A DNA stretch of 64,000 nt from Saccharicrinis sp963663905 (GCA_963663905.2 OY760657.1:2666001-2730000); one strand, 5' to 3'. Positions 9,441 through 18,347 are shown, counted from the first letter of the stretch. The notes: generated by a model not told the origin, from the letters alone. Translations and numbers: made by a program.

Positions 9441-10511
9441 TTATTCTCGAATCCGTGCTGCATGAGGTCTAAGTTGTGCCATAGAAGGATGTAACCTAAC
9501 ACCTTTAGATTTCGAATGCATTTTTAATCCTCCTATTTTTAGTTTTGTCTCGCAGTCTGACGAACCCATAATAACTAAATTAGGTTTTCCTGATTTCAAT
9601 ATTTTGTCATGATTTTCTCCATCTTTAACTATGTAACTTAATTCTGTTTTCCGATCATTAGCTCTTTTAAATCTCTTCGATTGATTAATTAACTTTCTAA
9701 TATAATGCTCAGAAGCCAATTCGTTGAAATAAATTGTTTCAAAACAATTAATAATCTGCAACACATTTAGACTATCAACATCATCTATATTGTGAATTTC
9801 ATGATGCTGTTGTTTTTTAAATCCAACTTTGTAAATCATTGAGTCGTAAAAAACAATTGACAATTCCGAATTGAGGGGAATAAAAATTTGAAGTCCTGTA
9901 TTTCCATAACCAGTTTTTCCATGTTCCCATTTCAGACTTTCCAAAAACTGATTGTATTTAACTATTGGAAAATCTGAACTTATAAATGGTGTTTCAGTTT
10001 TATTTATTAACAGTTTATAATCTAAGTCAAGCATATTTTCCACTACATGAGAAAGATTTGACAATACCATTTTTATTGCATCTTCATGAGTTATTTCAGG
10101 AACAAATTTAGTTGTGTCAACTTTGGGGTCTAAACTTAATAGTGTTTTCTTCATGTCTTCAAGATTTCCTTTAAGCTGTTCAATAGCTACGGGATTTCTT
10201 AAATGAGTTAAACCAACAAATGTTAGCAATGCTAAATGTGAGGCTCCATTTTTTTTAGGGATAGTTTTAGTGTCAATAATTTCTTTTATAACCTGTGCTA
10301 AAGTTCCTTCAATTACAGATAATTCGTCTTCTATTTTACCGTCATACCCATAAAAAAAGTTCTTCGAGCCCTGTGTCTTCAATTTAGACCTTCCGAAAAA
10401 AAAATCACTTTGAATGTTAAATATTCCTATCTGCTTTTTATTATTCTGTACAGAAAAATTGCGAAGATAAAACTTCGGAATATAATGTTGATTTTTTTTA
10501 TCTGTATTCAT
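9441..10511 (-). CDS. DUF4238 domain protein
   Basis: 356 residues, about the family's usual length. It begins with the DUF4238 signature NQHYIPKFYLRNF (residues 7-19) and carries the second conserved stretch, TPFISSDFPIVKY, near residue 174. There is no signal peptide or membrane segment. The family is of unknown function and is often found in accessory regions. The N-terminal HYIP motif is invariant, so catalysis is possible but unproven. It is the only gene in its cassette and its stop lies 13 bp from attC-like site 5. The C-terminal tail is basic. Confidence 0.9.
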   Translation of the reverse strand: MNTDKKNQHYIPKFYLRNFSVQNNKKQIGIFNIQSDFFFGRSKLKTQGSKNFFYGYDGKIEDELSVIEGTLAQVIKEIIDTKTIPKKNGASHLALLTFVGLTHLRNPVAIEQLKGNLEDMKKTLLSLDPKVDTTKFVPEITHEDAIKMVLSNLSHVVENMLDLDYKLLINKTETPFISSDFPIVKYNQFLESLKWEHGKTGYGNTGLQIFIPLNSELSIVFYDSMIYKVGFKKQQHHEIHNIDDVDSLNVLQIINCFETIYFNELASEHYIRKLINQSKRFKRANDRKTELSYIVKDGENHDKILKSGKPNLVIMGSSDCETKLKIGGLKMHSKSKGVRLHPSMAQLRPHAARIRE

Positions 10512-10543
10512 TATTTGCTATGTTCTCTGGGTTAATTGCCGAT

Positions 10544-10668
10544 AACGTTCGGTAAAAGAGACGTGTGTACTCAAATTACAACTACACCAATTTAGCCTCA
10601 CCAAACTTATATATTAAATTCTAAATTTCAAATAACGGAATTTACACATGGCTTTTTTAGCTTGTTAC
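10544..10668 (-). other. attC-like recombination site 6
   Basis: Same sequence type as site 3 (AACGTTCGGTAAAAGAGACG on the left, GTTAC on the right); it belongs to gene-less cassette B2. Confidence 0.7.
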
Positions 10669-11191
10669 ACCCTGCCTTTTTGTTGACCATGAGAACCAAC
10701 CGAACCTCTAAACTTTTGCAAAGCAACAATTAAAATCAACATGAACTTATAAAATACAGCCAAACAAAAAATATCCCAAAACACTGCTAAAAAACCAAAA
10801 ACAACAATTTTTGAGCGAACTTCACCTTAACCTCATAAAAGAGATTAAACTTCCAAACCTTTGCCCAAATTTGCGTTCGAGAGACAGGAAGATGGCTGCT
10901 AAATAGAACGTAACCCTCCAAACTTTTTGCTACATGCAAAAAAGCAACTGACCAGAATAACAAAACAACTTAGCTAATCCGAACCACTAAAAAACGCTTA
11001 AGATTTAAAACCTGACATCCCTGAAAATATTCAAAAAACCCAAAACCATGAACTCAACCTAAAGTTCCTGAGAACCAACTCAACTTATTTATTTCTGCCG
11101 TGAGTTGGCGTGCGTGGCGCAAATTGATTCAACAACCTACTAACTCAAAAATTCTCCCAAATAAAGTTTTAAGTATTTAAGGTTGGGTGAT
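10544..11191 (-). repeat. Gene-less cassette family, copy B2
   Basis: Appears identical to B1 (2295-2942) over its full length, which implies a recent duplication or gene conversion. No gene was found on either strand. Confidence 0.75.
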
Positions 11192-11315
11192 AACGTTCGG
11201 TAAAAAAGACGTGTGTACCTAAAGTACAACTACACCACTTTAGCCTCACCAAACTTATATATTAAATTCAAAATTTCAATAACGGAATTTACACATGGCT
11301 TTTTTACTTTGTTAC
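11192..11315 (-). other. attC-like recombination site 7
   Basis: Same type as site 2: AACGTTCGGTAAAAAAGACG at the left and CTTTGTTAC at the right. It belongs to gene-less cassette A2. Confidence 0.7.
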
Positions 11316-11833
11316 ACCCTGCCTTTTTGTTATCCCAGTGAACCAATTATACCTCTAAACTTTTATAAAAGAAGTACAAACAACTGCATCTCCAAATTAC
11401 AACAAACAAAAATCACTGTCAAAATACAACTACAAAACCAGCACGGACCATTTTTGAGCGAACTCCACCTCTACCTTTTGCAAGTGTTTAAACAACTAAA
11501 CCTTTACCAAAATTTGCGTTCGAGAGACAGGAAGATGGCTGCTAAATACAGCGTAAACCTCCAAACCTTTTGCTACATGCAAAAAAACAACTGACCAGAA
11601 TAACAAAACAACTTAGCTAATCCTAACCACTAAAAAACACTTAAGATTTAAAACCTGACATCTCTGAGAATATTCAAAAACCCAAAAACCAAGAACTAAA
11701 CCTATAATTCCGGAGAACCAACTTAACTCATTGATTTTTACCGTGCGTTGGCGTGCGTGGCGCAAATTGATTCAACAACTTACAATCTCAAAAATTCTCC
11801 CAAATAAAGTTTTAAGTATTTAAGGTTGGTGAT
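11192..11833 (-). repeat. Gene-less cassette family, copy A2
   Basis: Very close to A1 with scattered substitutions toward its right end. Its + strand frame runs 99 codons because the TAG that ends the A1 frame is changed (AATACAGCG instead of AATAGAACG). That difference is what neutral drift would produce, and no selection on the frame is evident. No - strand gene was found. Confidence 0.75.
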
Positions 11834-11960
11834 AACGTTTTATGGTATGGTGTCGTACGGGATTACGAAGCGAAAACCTATCAATTTACACCGACTTTTT
11901 TTACGAGCCACAAACGCTCGAAAACCTCCGAAACCCGCATGCACTATACCATGTATTGTG
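11834..11960 (-). other. attC-like recombination site 8 (degenerate right core)
   Basis: Left arm AACGTTTTATGGTATGGTGT pairs with ACTATACCATGTATTGTG; inner GTACGGG pairs with CCCGCATGC. The right core reads ATTGTG rather than GTT, so the site may be weakened. Close relative of site 17. Confidence 0.65.
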
Positions 11961-11975
11961 CCGTCGTACTTTATT

Positions 11976-12353
11976 TTAATCATTGTTTTTTGTAATACTT
12001 TTATCAGGTTTTGCTTTTCCGTAAATATCTATGTTCTCTGATTTTGAATATTTTTTCCATTCCCTTAATAACTTGTTAAATTCATCGTTTCCACACACTT
12101 CAAACCTTTTAAGTGCATAATACATAGCTGTGATTGAAACATCAGTAAATTTTGAGCGATGTCGTTTTTGACAATTTGGACACCACATCATTGGCGGTTG
12201 AATATTCAAGTCTGTTCGAATTTGAGTTAACTTATTGTTCAAATCATTAACAATATCAAAATGTTGCTCAATTGTCATTTTTGAATTCCATCTTTCTTTA
12301 AGAATGTCCCTTAATTCTGGAAACCAAGTAGTATGTGCTTGTCCTGCTGGCAT
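11976..12353 (-). CDS. Hypothetical protein with one Cys pair, third gene of a three-gene cassette
   Basis: 125 residues, no signal peptide or membrane span. A CPNCQKRH motif near residue 58 (CxxC followed by basic residues) suggests a small zinc-binding knuckle. I recognise no family. It starts 2 bp after the stop of the preceding gene and is the last of three tightly packed genes (12,990 down to 11,976), so it is almost certainly co-transcribed with them. It ends 15 bp from attC-like site 8. A nucleic-acid or protein-binding role would be a guess. Confidence 0.8.
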   Translation of the reverse strand: MPAGQAHTTWFPELRDILKERWNSKMTIEQHFDIVNDLNNKLTQIRTDLNIQPPMMWCPNCQKRHRSKFTDVSITAMYYALKRFEVCGNDEFNKLLREWKKYSKSENIDIYGKAKPDKSITKNND

Positions 12354-12355
12354 AA

Positions 12356-12730
12356 TTACTCAAATTCCGTTTCATTGTTTATTTGTTCCATTTCTTCATA
12401 AGTCACTCCATAAGGGAATCCACCGCTTGTATATCCAATAATCATGGCAAAGTTTTCATCACTATCAAATCCGCACAGGTCGTTTAATTTATCCTCGCGC
12501 TTTTTCTTCAATGAAAGTCTTTGTTGTCTTAAAGCTTCCATTGAATTAATCAACTGTTTTTCGTATTCTTCTGAAATGTCAACTCCAATCATCCTTAGTT
12601 CTTTAACCGCACACAATTTGTCAACAGAATACTTTTTTGAATACCCTTTAACAAGATTGTTACCTGTATATGTTTTTATCCAGTTTTTGGCAGAATTAAG
12701 TCGTCTTTCTTTTTGGGGAGTATTTTTCAT
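12356..12730 (-). CDS. Hypothetical protein, second gene of a three-gene cassette
   Basis: 124 residues, highly charged. The N-terminal half is basic (KNTPQKERRLNSAKNWIKTY). A predicted helical, Lys/Arg-rich middle (about 62-88) is followed by an acidic C-terminus. The segment YTSGGFPYGVTYEEME near residue 100 looks like a conserved motif of small Bacteroidota accessory proteins, but I cannot name the family. It lies 5 bp downstream of the first gene and 2 bp upstream of the third, so it is co-transcribed. No function is proposed. Confidence 0.8.
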   Translation of the reverse strand: MKNTPQKERRLNSAKNWIKTYTGNNLVKGYSKKYSVDKLCAVKELRMIGVDISEEYEKQLINSMEALRQQRLSLKKKREDKLNDLCGFDSDENFAMIIGYTSGGFPYGVTYEEMEQINNETEFE

Positions 12731-12735
12731 TTAAC

Positions 12736-12990
12736 TTATTCAAATGGTTCTTTGGGTAAAGCTAATAAATTCTTAATATACCGCTCATTGTTATACGGTT
12801 TCCCATTTTTCATGACATCAAATAGCTCCACTGCTAAACATTGTCCAATCAATTCTCTGGTTTGGAAATCATCAAATCCGTTTTTTATCAATCTGTCGTA
12901 TGTAATTTTAGTCTCAGGTGGGTCGTTATCCCTAAGTTGATTTTTTATAATCTCAAAAATCTGCTCTCTTAAAATTTCATTCGTTTCCAT
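12736..12990 (-). CDS. Hypothetical small protein, first gene of a three-gene cassette
   Basis: 84 residues starting METNEILREQIFEIIKNQL. A longer frame reaches 13,107 but runs through attC-like site 9, so I chose the ATG at 12,990. The protein is small, soluble and acidic. RELIGQCLAVELFDVMKNG looks like a conserved helical core, similar in flavour to the DUF1841-type proteins that occur next to pRiA4b ORF-3 genes, but this is not a firm match. It heads the three-gene unit and overlaps none of the recombination sites. Confidence 0.75.
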   Translation of the reverse strand: METNEILREQIFEIIKNQLRDNDPPETKITYDRLIKNGFDDFQTRELIGQCLAVELFDVMKNGKPYNNERYIKNLLALPKEPFE

Positions 12991-13020
12991 AGTTGCAGTG
13001 TCTCTGTTTGTATGCGGCAC

Positions 13021-13144
13021 AACGTTACAGCTATGGCTAGTGCCGCCTCTTACTAAATACAACCTTCGCTCAGTAGCATCACCAACATTCAAAATAAAGT
13101 TCACCATCTAAACGAGCTGAGGCATTAGCTATTAGCTGATGTTA
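13021..13144 (-). other. attC-like recombination site 9
   Basis: Left arm AACGTTACAGCTATGGCTAG pairs with TAGCTATTAGCTGATGTTA; inner TGCCGCCTC pairs with GAGGCA. It lies 10 bp past the stop of the thioredoxin/beta-barrel gene. Confidence 0.75.
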
Positions 13145-13154
13145 TGCGCTTTTA

Positions 13155-14525
13155 TTAATAAGTTTCTCTTCCAAAAAATTTAAGGGTCATTCTCATATAG
13201 AAACCTCTGTTATACATTGTTTCATTTGTAACATTACTTATGTTGTTAAGCCCAAATTTGTAACCAGTAAAAATTTCAATATTGTAAATTGGTGTAATTG
13301 TTAATCCCGGCATAATTCCATAATCCCACCTTTTAAGTTGGTTGGTATTTGAACCAAAATTTATTCTTTCGTTTGTTATTTTATTTTTGGCAGCTAAACC
13401 ACAAGCAAAATATGGAGCTAAACTTAACCTTAATTGGTAAAAGCCTACTTGACTAGTTTCGTATATTTTATAATTAAATCTTAAAGGTAGTTCCAAATAG
13501 TTTATCCTATAGTTTTGTGAAACTGTTGAATTTCTTCCTCCTTGAGAAGAAAACAATAAGCCCTGTTGGAAAGAAAAGTTACTTTCTTTTCTTTTGTAAA
13601 ATAAATACATACCAAAATCATATCCTATTTTATAAGAACTATAATTATTATTCGTAGTATTCAAATTAGTAACATTTATTAAACCCAAATTAAGGAGAAC
13701 TCTCCAGTTTGTTTCAGACAACTTCTTATCAAAAGTGGGTATTGGTCTTTTTCGTAACTCGTTAGTACTAAAATCATAGTTTGTCTGTCTTATTTGTTTA
13801 AAACTTTCTAATTTTTCAGGAAGTTTACAATACTGCTTAAGAAAATCCAAACAAGCTTTATCATCAATTCCTATTCCTTCAGTCCACCAACCACCACTAT
13901 GCTTTGCTATTATTCTTTCATCCGGTGTAATTACAATAAAGTTAGGTACTCCAGGTCCGGAACCATACAATCTTTTCAACTTCATTCCCGGCTTAGAAAG
14001 TATATCGCAAATGATTAATGTATAATTTTCTTTGAGAAATCGGCTTATTTCATTGTCAGCCCCAAAAAGCTTCTTGTAATATTTACAGGGTCCACAATAA
14101 CTTGCTGTAAAGAATAATAAAATAGGTTTACCATTTTCTTTTGCTTCTGATAAAGCTAATCTATATGAATTTTGCGCATACTGAGCATAAATTGCCACTT
14201 CACCCAACTTATAATAATCTTGCTCAAGACTAATAGTATCATTATTTTTAAGATTACTGTAAGCTATGGTTTTATTCTTATAGTTAAGGTGCATAAAAAC
14301 AATACTGTCGTTAAGAACCAAAGTGTCATCTGAAAATGTTAAAGTAAAATCACCATTTATATCTGTAGTGCAACCAATATTGTTTGCCTTAAAACAAATA
14401 TTTGCATTCTGTATTGGTTGATCTTTGTTATCAATTAATTTTCCCGAAAAATTATTCTGTGAAAATATGCTATTTGATAGTAGAATAAATGTAAAATAAA
14501 AAAATAATCTTTTGTTATTAATCAT
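13155..14525 (-). CDS. Exported fusion: carboxypeptidase-regulatory-like + thioredoxin + outer-membrane beta-barrel
   Basis: 456 residues. A signal peptide (about 1-22, ending IFSQ) is followed by a carboxypeptidase-D regulatory-like beta-sandwich (about 25-105, GKLIDNKDQPIQNANI). A thioredoxin-like domain comes next (about 120-235), with the redox motif CGPC at 144-147 inside FFTASYCGPCKYY. The C-terminal part (about 270-456) shows alternating aromatic/polar strands, ends on phenylalanine-rich strands, and resembles the PorT/OMP beta-barrel class of Bacteroidota. Each part is common in Bacteroidota; I do not recall the three together. A plausible location is the outer membrane with the thioredoxin fold on the periplasmic side. 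Substrate unknown. Single gene of its cassette. Confidence 0.8.
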   Translation of the reverse strand: MINNKRLFFYFTFILLSNSIFSQNNFSGKLIDNKDQPIQNANICFKANNIGCTTDINGDFTLTFSDDTLVLNDSIVFMHLNYKNKTIAYSNLKNNDTISLEQDYYKLGEVAIYAQYAQNSYRLALSEAKENGKPILLFFTASYCGPCKYYKKLFGADNEISRFLKENYTLIICDILSKPGMKLKRLYGSGPGVPNFIVITPDERIIAKHSGGWWTEGIGIDDKACLDFLKQYCKLPEKLESFKQIRQTNYDFSTNELRKRPIPTFDKKLSETNWRVLLNLGLINVTNLNTTNNNYSSYKIGYDFGMYLFYKRKESNFSFQQGLLFSSQGGRNSTVSQNYRINYLELPLRFNYKIYETSQVGFYQLRLSLAPYFACGLAAKNKITNERINFGSNTNQLKRWDYGIMPGLTITPIYNIEIFTGYKFGLNNISNVTNETMYNRGFYMRMTLKFFGRETY

Positions 14526-14551
14526 AGTCTGGTTTGTATTTAATTGCGCAT

Positions 14552-14675
14552 AACGTTTGCTGGATGAAGTCGTGGCGCGTTAGTCGTGGTGTCGTGTCAC
14601 CCGATAGGGGGACTAAGACGGTAGACTAAGGTGTCAGGACGAGCAAAGCGCGCCATGCTTTATTTCCAGCGTGTT
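14552..14675 (-). other. attC-like recombination site 10, interrupted by IS91-like copy 1
   Basis: Left arm AACGTTTGCTGGATGAAG pairs with CTTTATTTCCAGCGTGTT; inner GTGGCGCG pairs with CGCGCCAT. Almost the same as site 24. A type 1 element begins at 14,676, directly after the GTT. The rest of this core (GTTACC) reappears at 17,130 beyond the element. Confidence 0.75.
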
Positions 14676-14770
14676 GAACTAAACCCGCAGAGCGGGAGCT
14701 TAGGCTAAAACTAACAAAAATCGTAAGATAATTACATCTTCTACCATTATTAATTTTAAACATAAATATA

Positions 14771-15658
14771 ATGAGTAGAGAATCTTACCTACAGCAAGCT
14801 GTTAAAGCTGTGCCTGAGTTTAAATTAATCAGCGAACAATTTTTGCGTAAATACACCATTGCAGGAAAGTCTGAATCCTGCACCCGTAATTATCTGATGC
14901 AGATTTCTAAAATGGTACTGCATTTTAACAGTTCTCCTCTGGAGCTATCCATTGACCAAATGGAAGAGTATTTATTCGAACTTCAACTCAATGAAAAGCC
15001 AAGCAAAAGCTCTTTTAAACATCTGGTTTATGGTTTAAGAACCATGTTTACCATGTTCAAAAACAAAGAACTTTATCTGGCTCTTCCTTCTATTAAAAGC
15101 AGTAAGGCATTACCTGTTGTTTTATCACAAAAGGAAATTAAAACTTTATTAAATACACCTAAACTTTTAAAACACAAAGTCTTATTTGCAGTCATATATG
15201 ACTGTGGACTTCGTATTTCTGAAGTTATCAATCTTAAGATTGTTGATCTGGATTTTGACCGTAAACAAATACACATTCGACAATCAAAACACAAAAAAGA
15301 TCGCTATGTTCCAATGTCTTCTCTTACCATTCGGGGCTTTCACAAATATTTTCAAACCGTCTGTCCTCAAACATGGGTGTTTAATGGTAAAATCAGGGGG
15401 CAGCAACTAAGCCAAACAGGCGTAAGACATGCTTTTAGAGCTGCTGTTAAAAAAGCAGGTATCAATAAACCCGTTTGTATACATACACTCCGACATAGTT
15501 ATGCCACCCATCTGTTAGAAATGGGACTGGATATTGTCAGTGTTAAAAATCAGATGGGCCATGCTGAAATTCGAACTACGATGATGTATCTGCATATTGC
15601 TCAATCTGCGCCTAATGCTGGTTTTAGTCCCTTATCAAAAATGTATCCCAATGTATGA
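14771..15658 (+). CDS. Tyrosine recombinase of IS91-like element type 1
   Basis: 295 residues. It has an N-terminal core-binding domain (about 18-105) and a catalytic domain with R148 in DCGLRISE, a Lys near 174 in the KHKKDRY turn, H238/R241/H242 in IHTLRHSYATHL, H264 in QMGHAE and nucleophile Y273 in TTMMYLH. The enzyme family exchanges DNA strands by a phosphotyrosine intermediate at paired short arms. It precedes the HUH transposase in the same operon (overlap ATGTATGA). The C-terminus SPLSK resembles the SPLD ending of the array-end recombinase at 44,464-45,903. Whether it helps the element choose attC cores is an inference. Confidence 0.9.
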   Translation: MSRESYLQQAVKAVPEFKLISEQFLRKYTIAGKSESCTRNYLMQISKMVLHFNSSPLELSIDQMEEYLFELQLNEKPSKSSFKHLVYGLRTMFTMFKNKELYLALPSIKSSKALPVVLSQKEIKTLLNTPKLLKHKVLFAVIYDCGLRISEVINLKIVDLDFDRKQIHIRQSKHKKDRYVPMSSLTIRGFHKYFQTVCPQTWVFNGKIRGQQLSQTGVRHAFRAAVKKAGINKPVCIHTLRHSYATHLLEMGLDIVSVKNQMGHAEIRTTMMYLHIAQSAPNAGFSPLSKMYPNV

Positions 15659-16775
15659 TCAAAACTCCATTGGAGATATCATTCGTAGGTTTCTACCGCA
15701 ATTATTAAAAACAAGAGGACTTACCAAAAACCAACTTAAAGTGCTTAAGGCTTTAGCTTCTTGCAGAACTCCTGAACTAGGAGGTTCGGTTTTGGCATGC
15801 TCTTCTTGTGGTTCGGTGCATTATGTGATGCACAGTTGCAGAAACAGACATTGTCCAAGGTGTCAGGGGATCGATAAAGAACTTTGGATTGATGATCGTA
15901 AACAAGATCTGCTCCCGGTTAAGTATTATCATGTGGTGTTTACGGTTCCGCATTTACTATTGGAACTCTTCCGGTTTAACAGAGAAACCATGTACAACCT
16001 TTTGTTTGAAAAATCATGGGAAACTATTTGTCATTTTGCCAAAGACACTAAGCTTCTTGGGGCACAGCCTGGGGCCATTGCCATTCTGCACACCTGGGAT
16101 CAGCAACTTAAATATCATCCCCATGTGCATTATATTATTCCTGCTGGGGGTATTGATAAAAATGGTAAATGGAAAACAACCAAAAGCAATGGTGACTTTC
16201 TATTCGATGTGAAACAAATGTCAGATAAGTTTAGTGCCATTTTTGCCAAAAAGCTGCGTAAACTTAAACAACAGGGTAAAATCAATAAGTTTGTACCTCA
16301 AGATTTGATCCCGGAACCTTGGGTAGTATATGCTAAACAAGCCTTTGGATCGCCTCTTTCTATTGTCGAATATTTGGGTAGATACTCACACCGGGTAGCT
16401 ATCTCCAATGCGCGTATTTTAAAAGTTACTGATACTCATGTTACTTTTAAATGGTGCAACAGAAAAGATAACTACAAAACAGTAACGCAGACTATTACCG
16501 GTGTTGAATTCTTAAAAAGATTTATTGAACATATCGTTCCTCCTTATTTTAGACGTATCAGACACCTGGGATTTTTAGGCTCCAGAAACAAAACAAAATG
16601 CCTGGCCTTGTTACGTAATGACTTAATGGTAAAAATCAATACCATTAAGCTTTCAAGAGCGCAGGTAGTAGAACTTAAATTTGGAAAACGCTCTTTAATA
16701 CATTGTAAAGATTGTGGTGGTGAACTGGAATTGATAAAATCTTATTCCAGAAAAAGAGCTCCTCCTGTTTGCTGA
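15651..16775 (+). CDS. IS91-like HUH (Y2) transposase, type 1
   Basis: 374 residues from the ATG at 15,651, which overlaps the recombinase stop; a longer frame from 15,597 reads back through the recombinase and is unlikely. An N-terminal zinc-binding region has CSSC and CRNRHCPRCQ (IS91 transposase zinc-binding domain). The HUH motif is HPHVH in KYHPHVHYIIPAGG. The tyrosine motif is EYLGRYSHR, giving two Tyr separated by three residues as in Y2 enzymes. A second CxxC knuckle (CKDCGGE) lies at the C-terminus. The family transposes by rolling-circle-like single-strand transfer, which suits a hairpin target such as a folded attC. Confidence 0.93.
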   Translation: MYDQNSIGDIIRRFLPQLLKTRGLTKNQLKVLKALASCRTPELGGSVLACSSCGSVHYVMHSCRNRHCPRCQGIDKELWIDDRKQDLLPVKYYHVVFTVPHLLLELFRFNRETMYNLLFEKSWETICHFAKDTKLLGAQPGAIAILHTWDQQLKYHPHVHYIIPAGGIDKNGKWKTTKSNGDFLFDVKQMSDKFSAIFAKKLRKLKQQGKINKFVPQDLIPEPWVVYAKQAFGSPLSIVEYLGRYSHRVAISNARILKVTDTHVTFKWCNRKDNYKTVTQTITGVEFLKRFIEHIVPPYFRRIRHLGFLGSRNKTKCLALLRNDLMVKINTIKLSRAQVVELKFGKRSLIHCKDCGGELELIKSYSRKRAPPVC

Positions 16776-17130
16776 TTTTATTCGGCAACAACCATATATC
16801 AATATTAAATAATACACCTCTATCGTGTAAATGGGAAAAGTATGTTTGGTTGGTAAAAAACATTGTGCATAAACCAGTAAAAGCCTAATTAAATTCGTAA
16901 AAAAACAATAATGTATTCAATAAGTTATTTTAATGCAATAATTACTCAGGAAAATGGCTATAATATCACTGCTAAAATCCAATACCAAAGCTTAAAAAAT
17001 ACGATTAAAACCACTACGTATAAATAACACATATACAACATTTTACCAAATTGTTGCTGGAATATTGTTTAGTTCAACAAATCCTCCAATGTGTAGGGTG
17101 TGCAAGCAACCCTACATTAGAGGCTAAGTG

Positions 17131-17703
17131 TTACCACCAGTTATTTGTTTTTGTTCGGTTCTCAATATTATACTTATCACCTTTCCTAATTACATGTTTT
17201 AGAGTCACTTTGTCTTGATTATTAATTGTCTTACTAAACCTTAACGTTTCTGTATAGTCGCTAATTTGATAATTATCTGTCAGGTTTAAATCAATGACAT
17301 AACTATGTAAAACCCCTAAACTGTCATCAGTAATTTTGTATTCTGCAAAAGGGCCTTCACTTATTAAATATGTCCCAGGAATTGGTCTTATTGATACAGT
17401 TTTCCTATTTATACTTATATCTATGTTCTCATTTTTATGATTCACATTGTAATTCCTAATTGGTTTGATATTAATAGTGTCACATAAAAACCAATAGTTT
17501 TTAACTATGGATGAGTTATTCGAATTAAGAAAGGTATTTACATTGTCAATTATCTGTTTTTTTATTTTGTCTTCCTTATTGCTTGAGGTCAATTCTATGT
17601 CCGACGACTTTAATACAAAAGAATTACCTTTCTTATCTTCAACTTTAATGTTACAAGATATTAAGCTAATAATTATGAATCCGATAAAGATTATTTTATG
17701 CAT
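17131..17703 (-). CDS. Putative lipoprotein, unknown function
   Basis: 190 residues. A short hydrophobic leader (1-16) ends in a lipobox, LISC, with lipidation at Cys17. The mature part is a beta-rich, Asn/Lys-rich domain with no family I recognise; the C-terminus reads TKTNNWW. The stop codon TAA sits at 17,133-17,131 and is itself part of the TAAC core of the cassette's attC-like site, which IS91-like copy 1 has separated from the rest of the palindrome. Single gene in its cassette. Confidence 0.8.
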   Translation of the reverse strand: MHKIIFIGFIIISLISCNIKVEDKKGNSFVLKSSDIELTSSNKEDKIKKQIIDNVNTFLNSNNSSIVKNYWFLCDTINIKPIRNYNVNHKNENIDISINRKTVSIRPIPGTYLISEGPFAEYKITDDSLGVLHSYVIDLNLTDNYQISDYTETLRFSKTINNQDKVTLKHVIRKGDKYNIENRTKTNNWW

Positions 17704-17723
17704 CTATGCTTATAATTGGTGGT

Positions 17724-17848
17724 AACGTTCGGTAAAAGAGACGTGTGTATTCAAATTACAACTTCACCACTTTAGCCTCACCAAACTTATACATTAAATT
17801 CTAAATTTCAAATAACGGAATTTACACATGGCTTTTTTAGCTTGTTAC
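17724..17848 (-). other. attC-like recombination site 11
   Basis: AACGTTCGGTAAAAGAGACG on the left, CTTGTTAC on the right; same type as sites 2, 3, 6 and 7. It belongs to gene-less cassette A3. Confidence 0.7.
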
Positions 17849-18347
17849 ACCCTGCCTTTTTGTTGTACAAAAGAACCAACCAAATCCCTAAACTTTTACA
17901 AAGCAACAACTTTAAGCATCACAAACGCTCCAAAATACAGCTACAAAACCAACACATACTATTTTTGAGTGAACCTTTACCAAATTTCATGAATGAATTT
18001 AAACTTCCAAACCTATACCAATATTTGCGTTCGAAAGACAGGAAGATGGCTGCTAAATAGAACGTAAACCTCCAAACCTTTTGCTACATGCAAAAAACCA
18101 TCTGACCAGAATAACAATCCAACTTAGCTAATCATAAACCCTAAAAAACTCCATAGCATTTAAAACCAGATATCCCTGAGAATATTCAAAAACCTCAAAA
18201 CCAAGAACTAAACCTAAAGTTCCTGAGAACCAACTCAACTTATTTATTTCTGCTGTGCGTTGGCGTGGGTGGCGCAAATGGATTCAGCAACCTACTAACT
18301 CAAAAATACTCCCAAATAAAGTTCTAAGTAATTTAAGGTTGGGTGAT
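17724..18347 (-). repeat. Gene-less cassette family, copy A3
   Basis: About 624 bp. It shares the attC-like site, the GCGTTCGAAAGACAGGAAG...GAACGT block and the right-end block with the other copies, but the left interior differs (GTACAAAAGAACCAACC) and matches A4 and A5. A 72-codon + frame shares only its C-terminal words with the A1 frame, being shifted at its start. No gene is called. Confidence 0.75.

Larger units (their letters stand above)
14676..17127 (+). mobile_element. IS91-like element type 1, copy 1
   Basis: About 2452 bp. The left end starts GAACTAAACCC and a GC-rich hairpin CCCGCAGAGCGGG; the right end has a hairpin TAGGGT...ACCCTA (17,094-17,114) and finishes in CTAAGT. It encodes a tyrosine recombinase and an HUH transposase that overlap by 8 nt. 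GTGTT flanks both ends. The 352 bp after the transposase (16,776-17,127) are non-coding. The element lies in the core of attC-like site 10 and splits it from the stop codon of the next cassette gene. Confidence 0.9.

Noticed and set aside
12991..13107. Longer start for the first gene of the three-gene cassette
   Set aside because: The added codons run through attC-like site 9 and would make the protein depend on a recombination site sequence.
15597..15650. Upstream extension of the type 1 transposase start
   Set aside because: The extra 18 codons lie wholly within the recombinase gene; the ATG overlapping its stop matches the arrangement in type 3.
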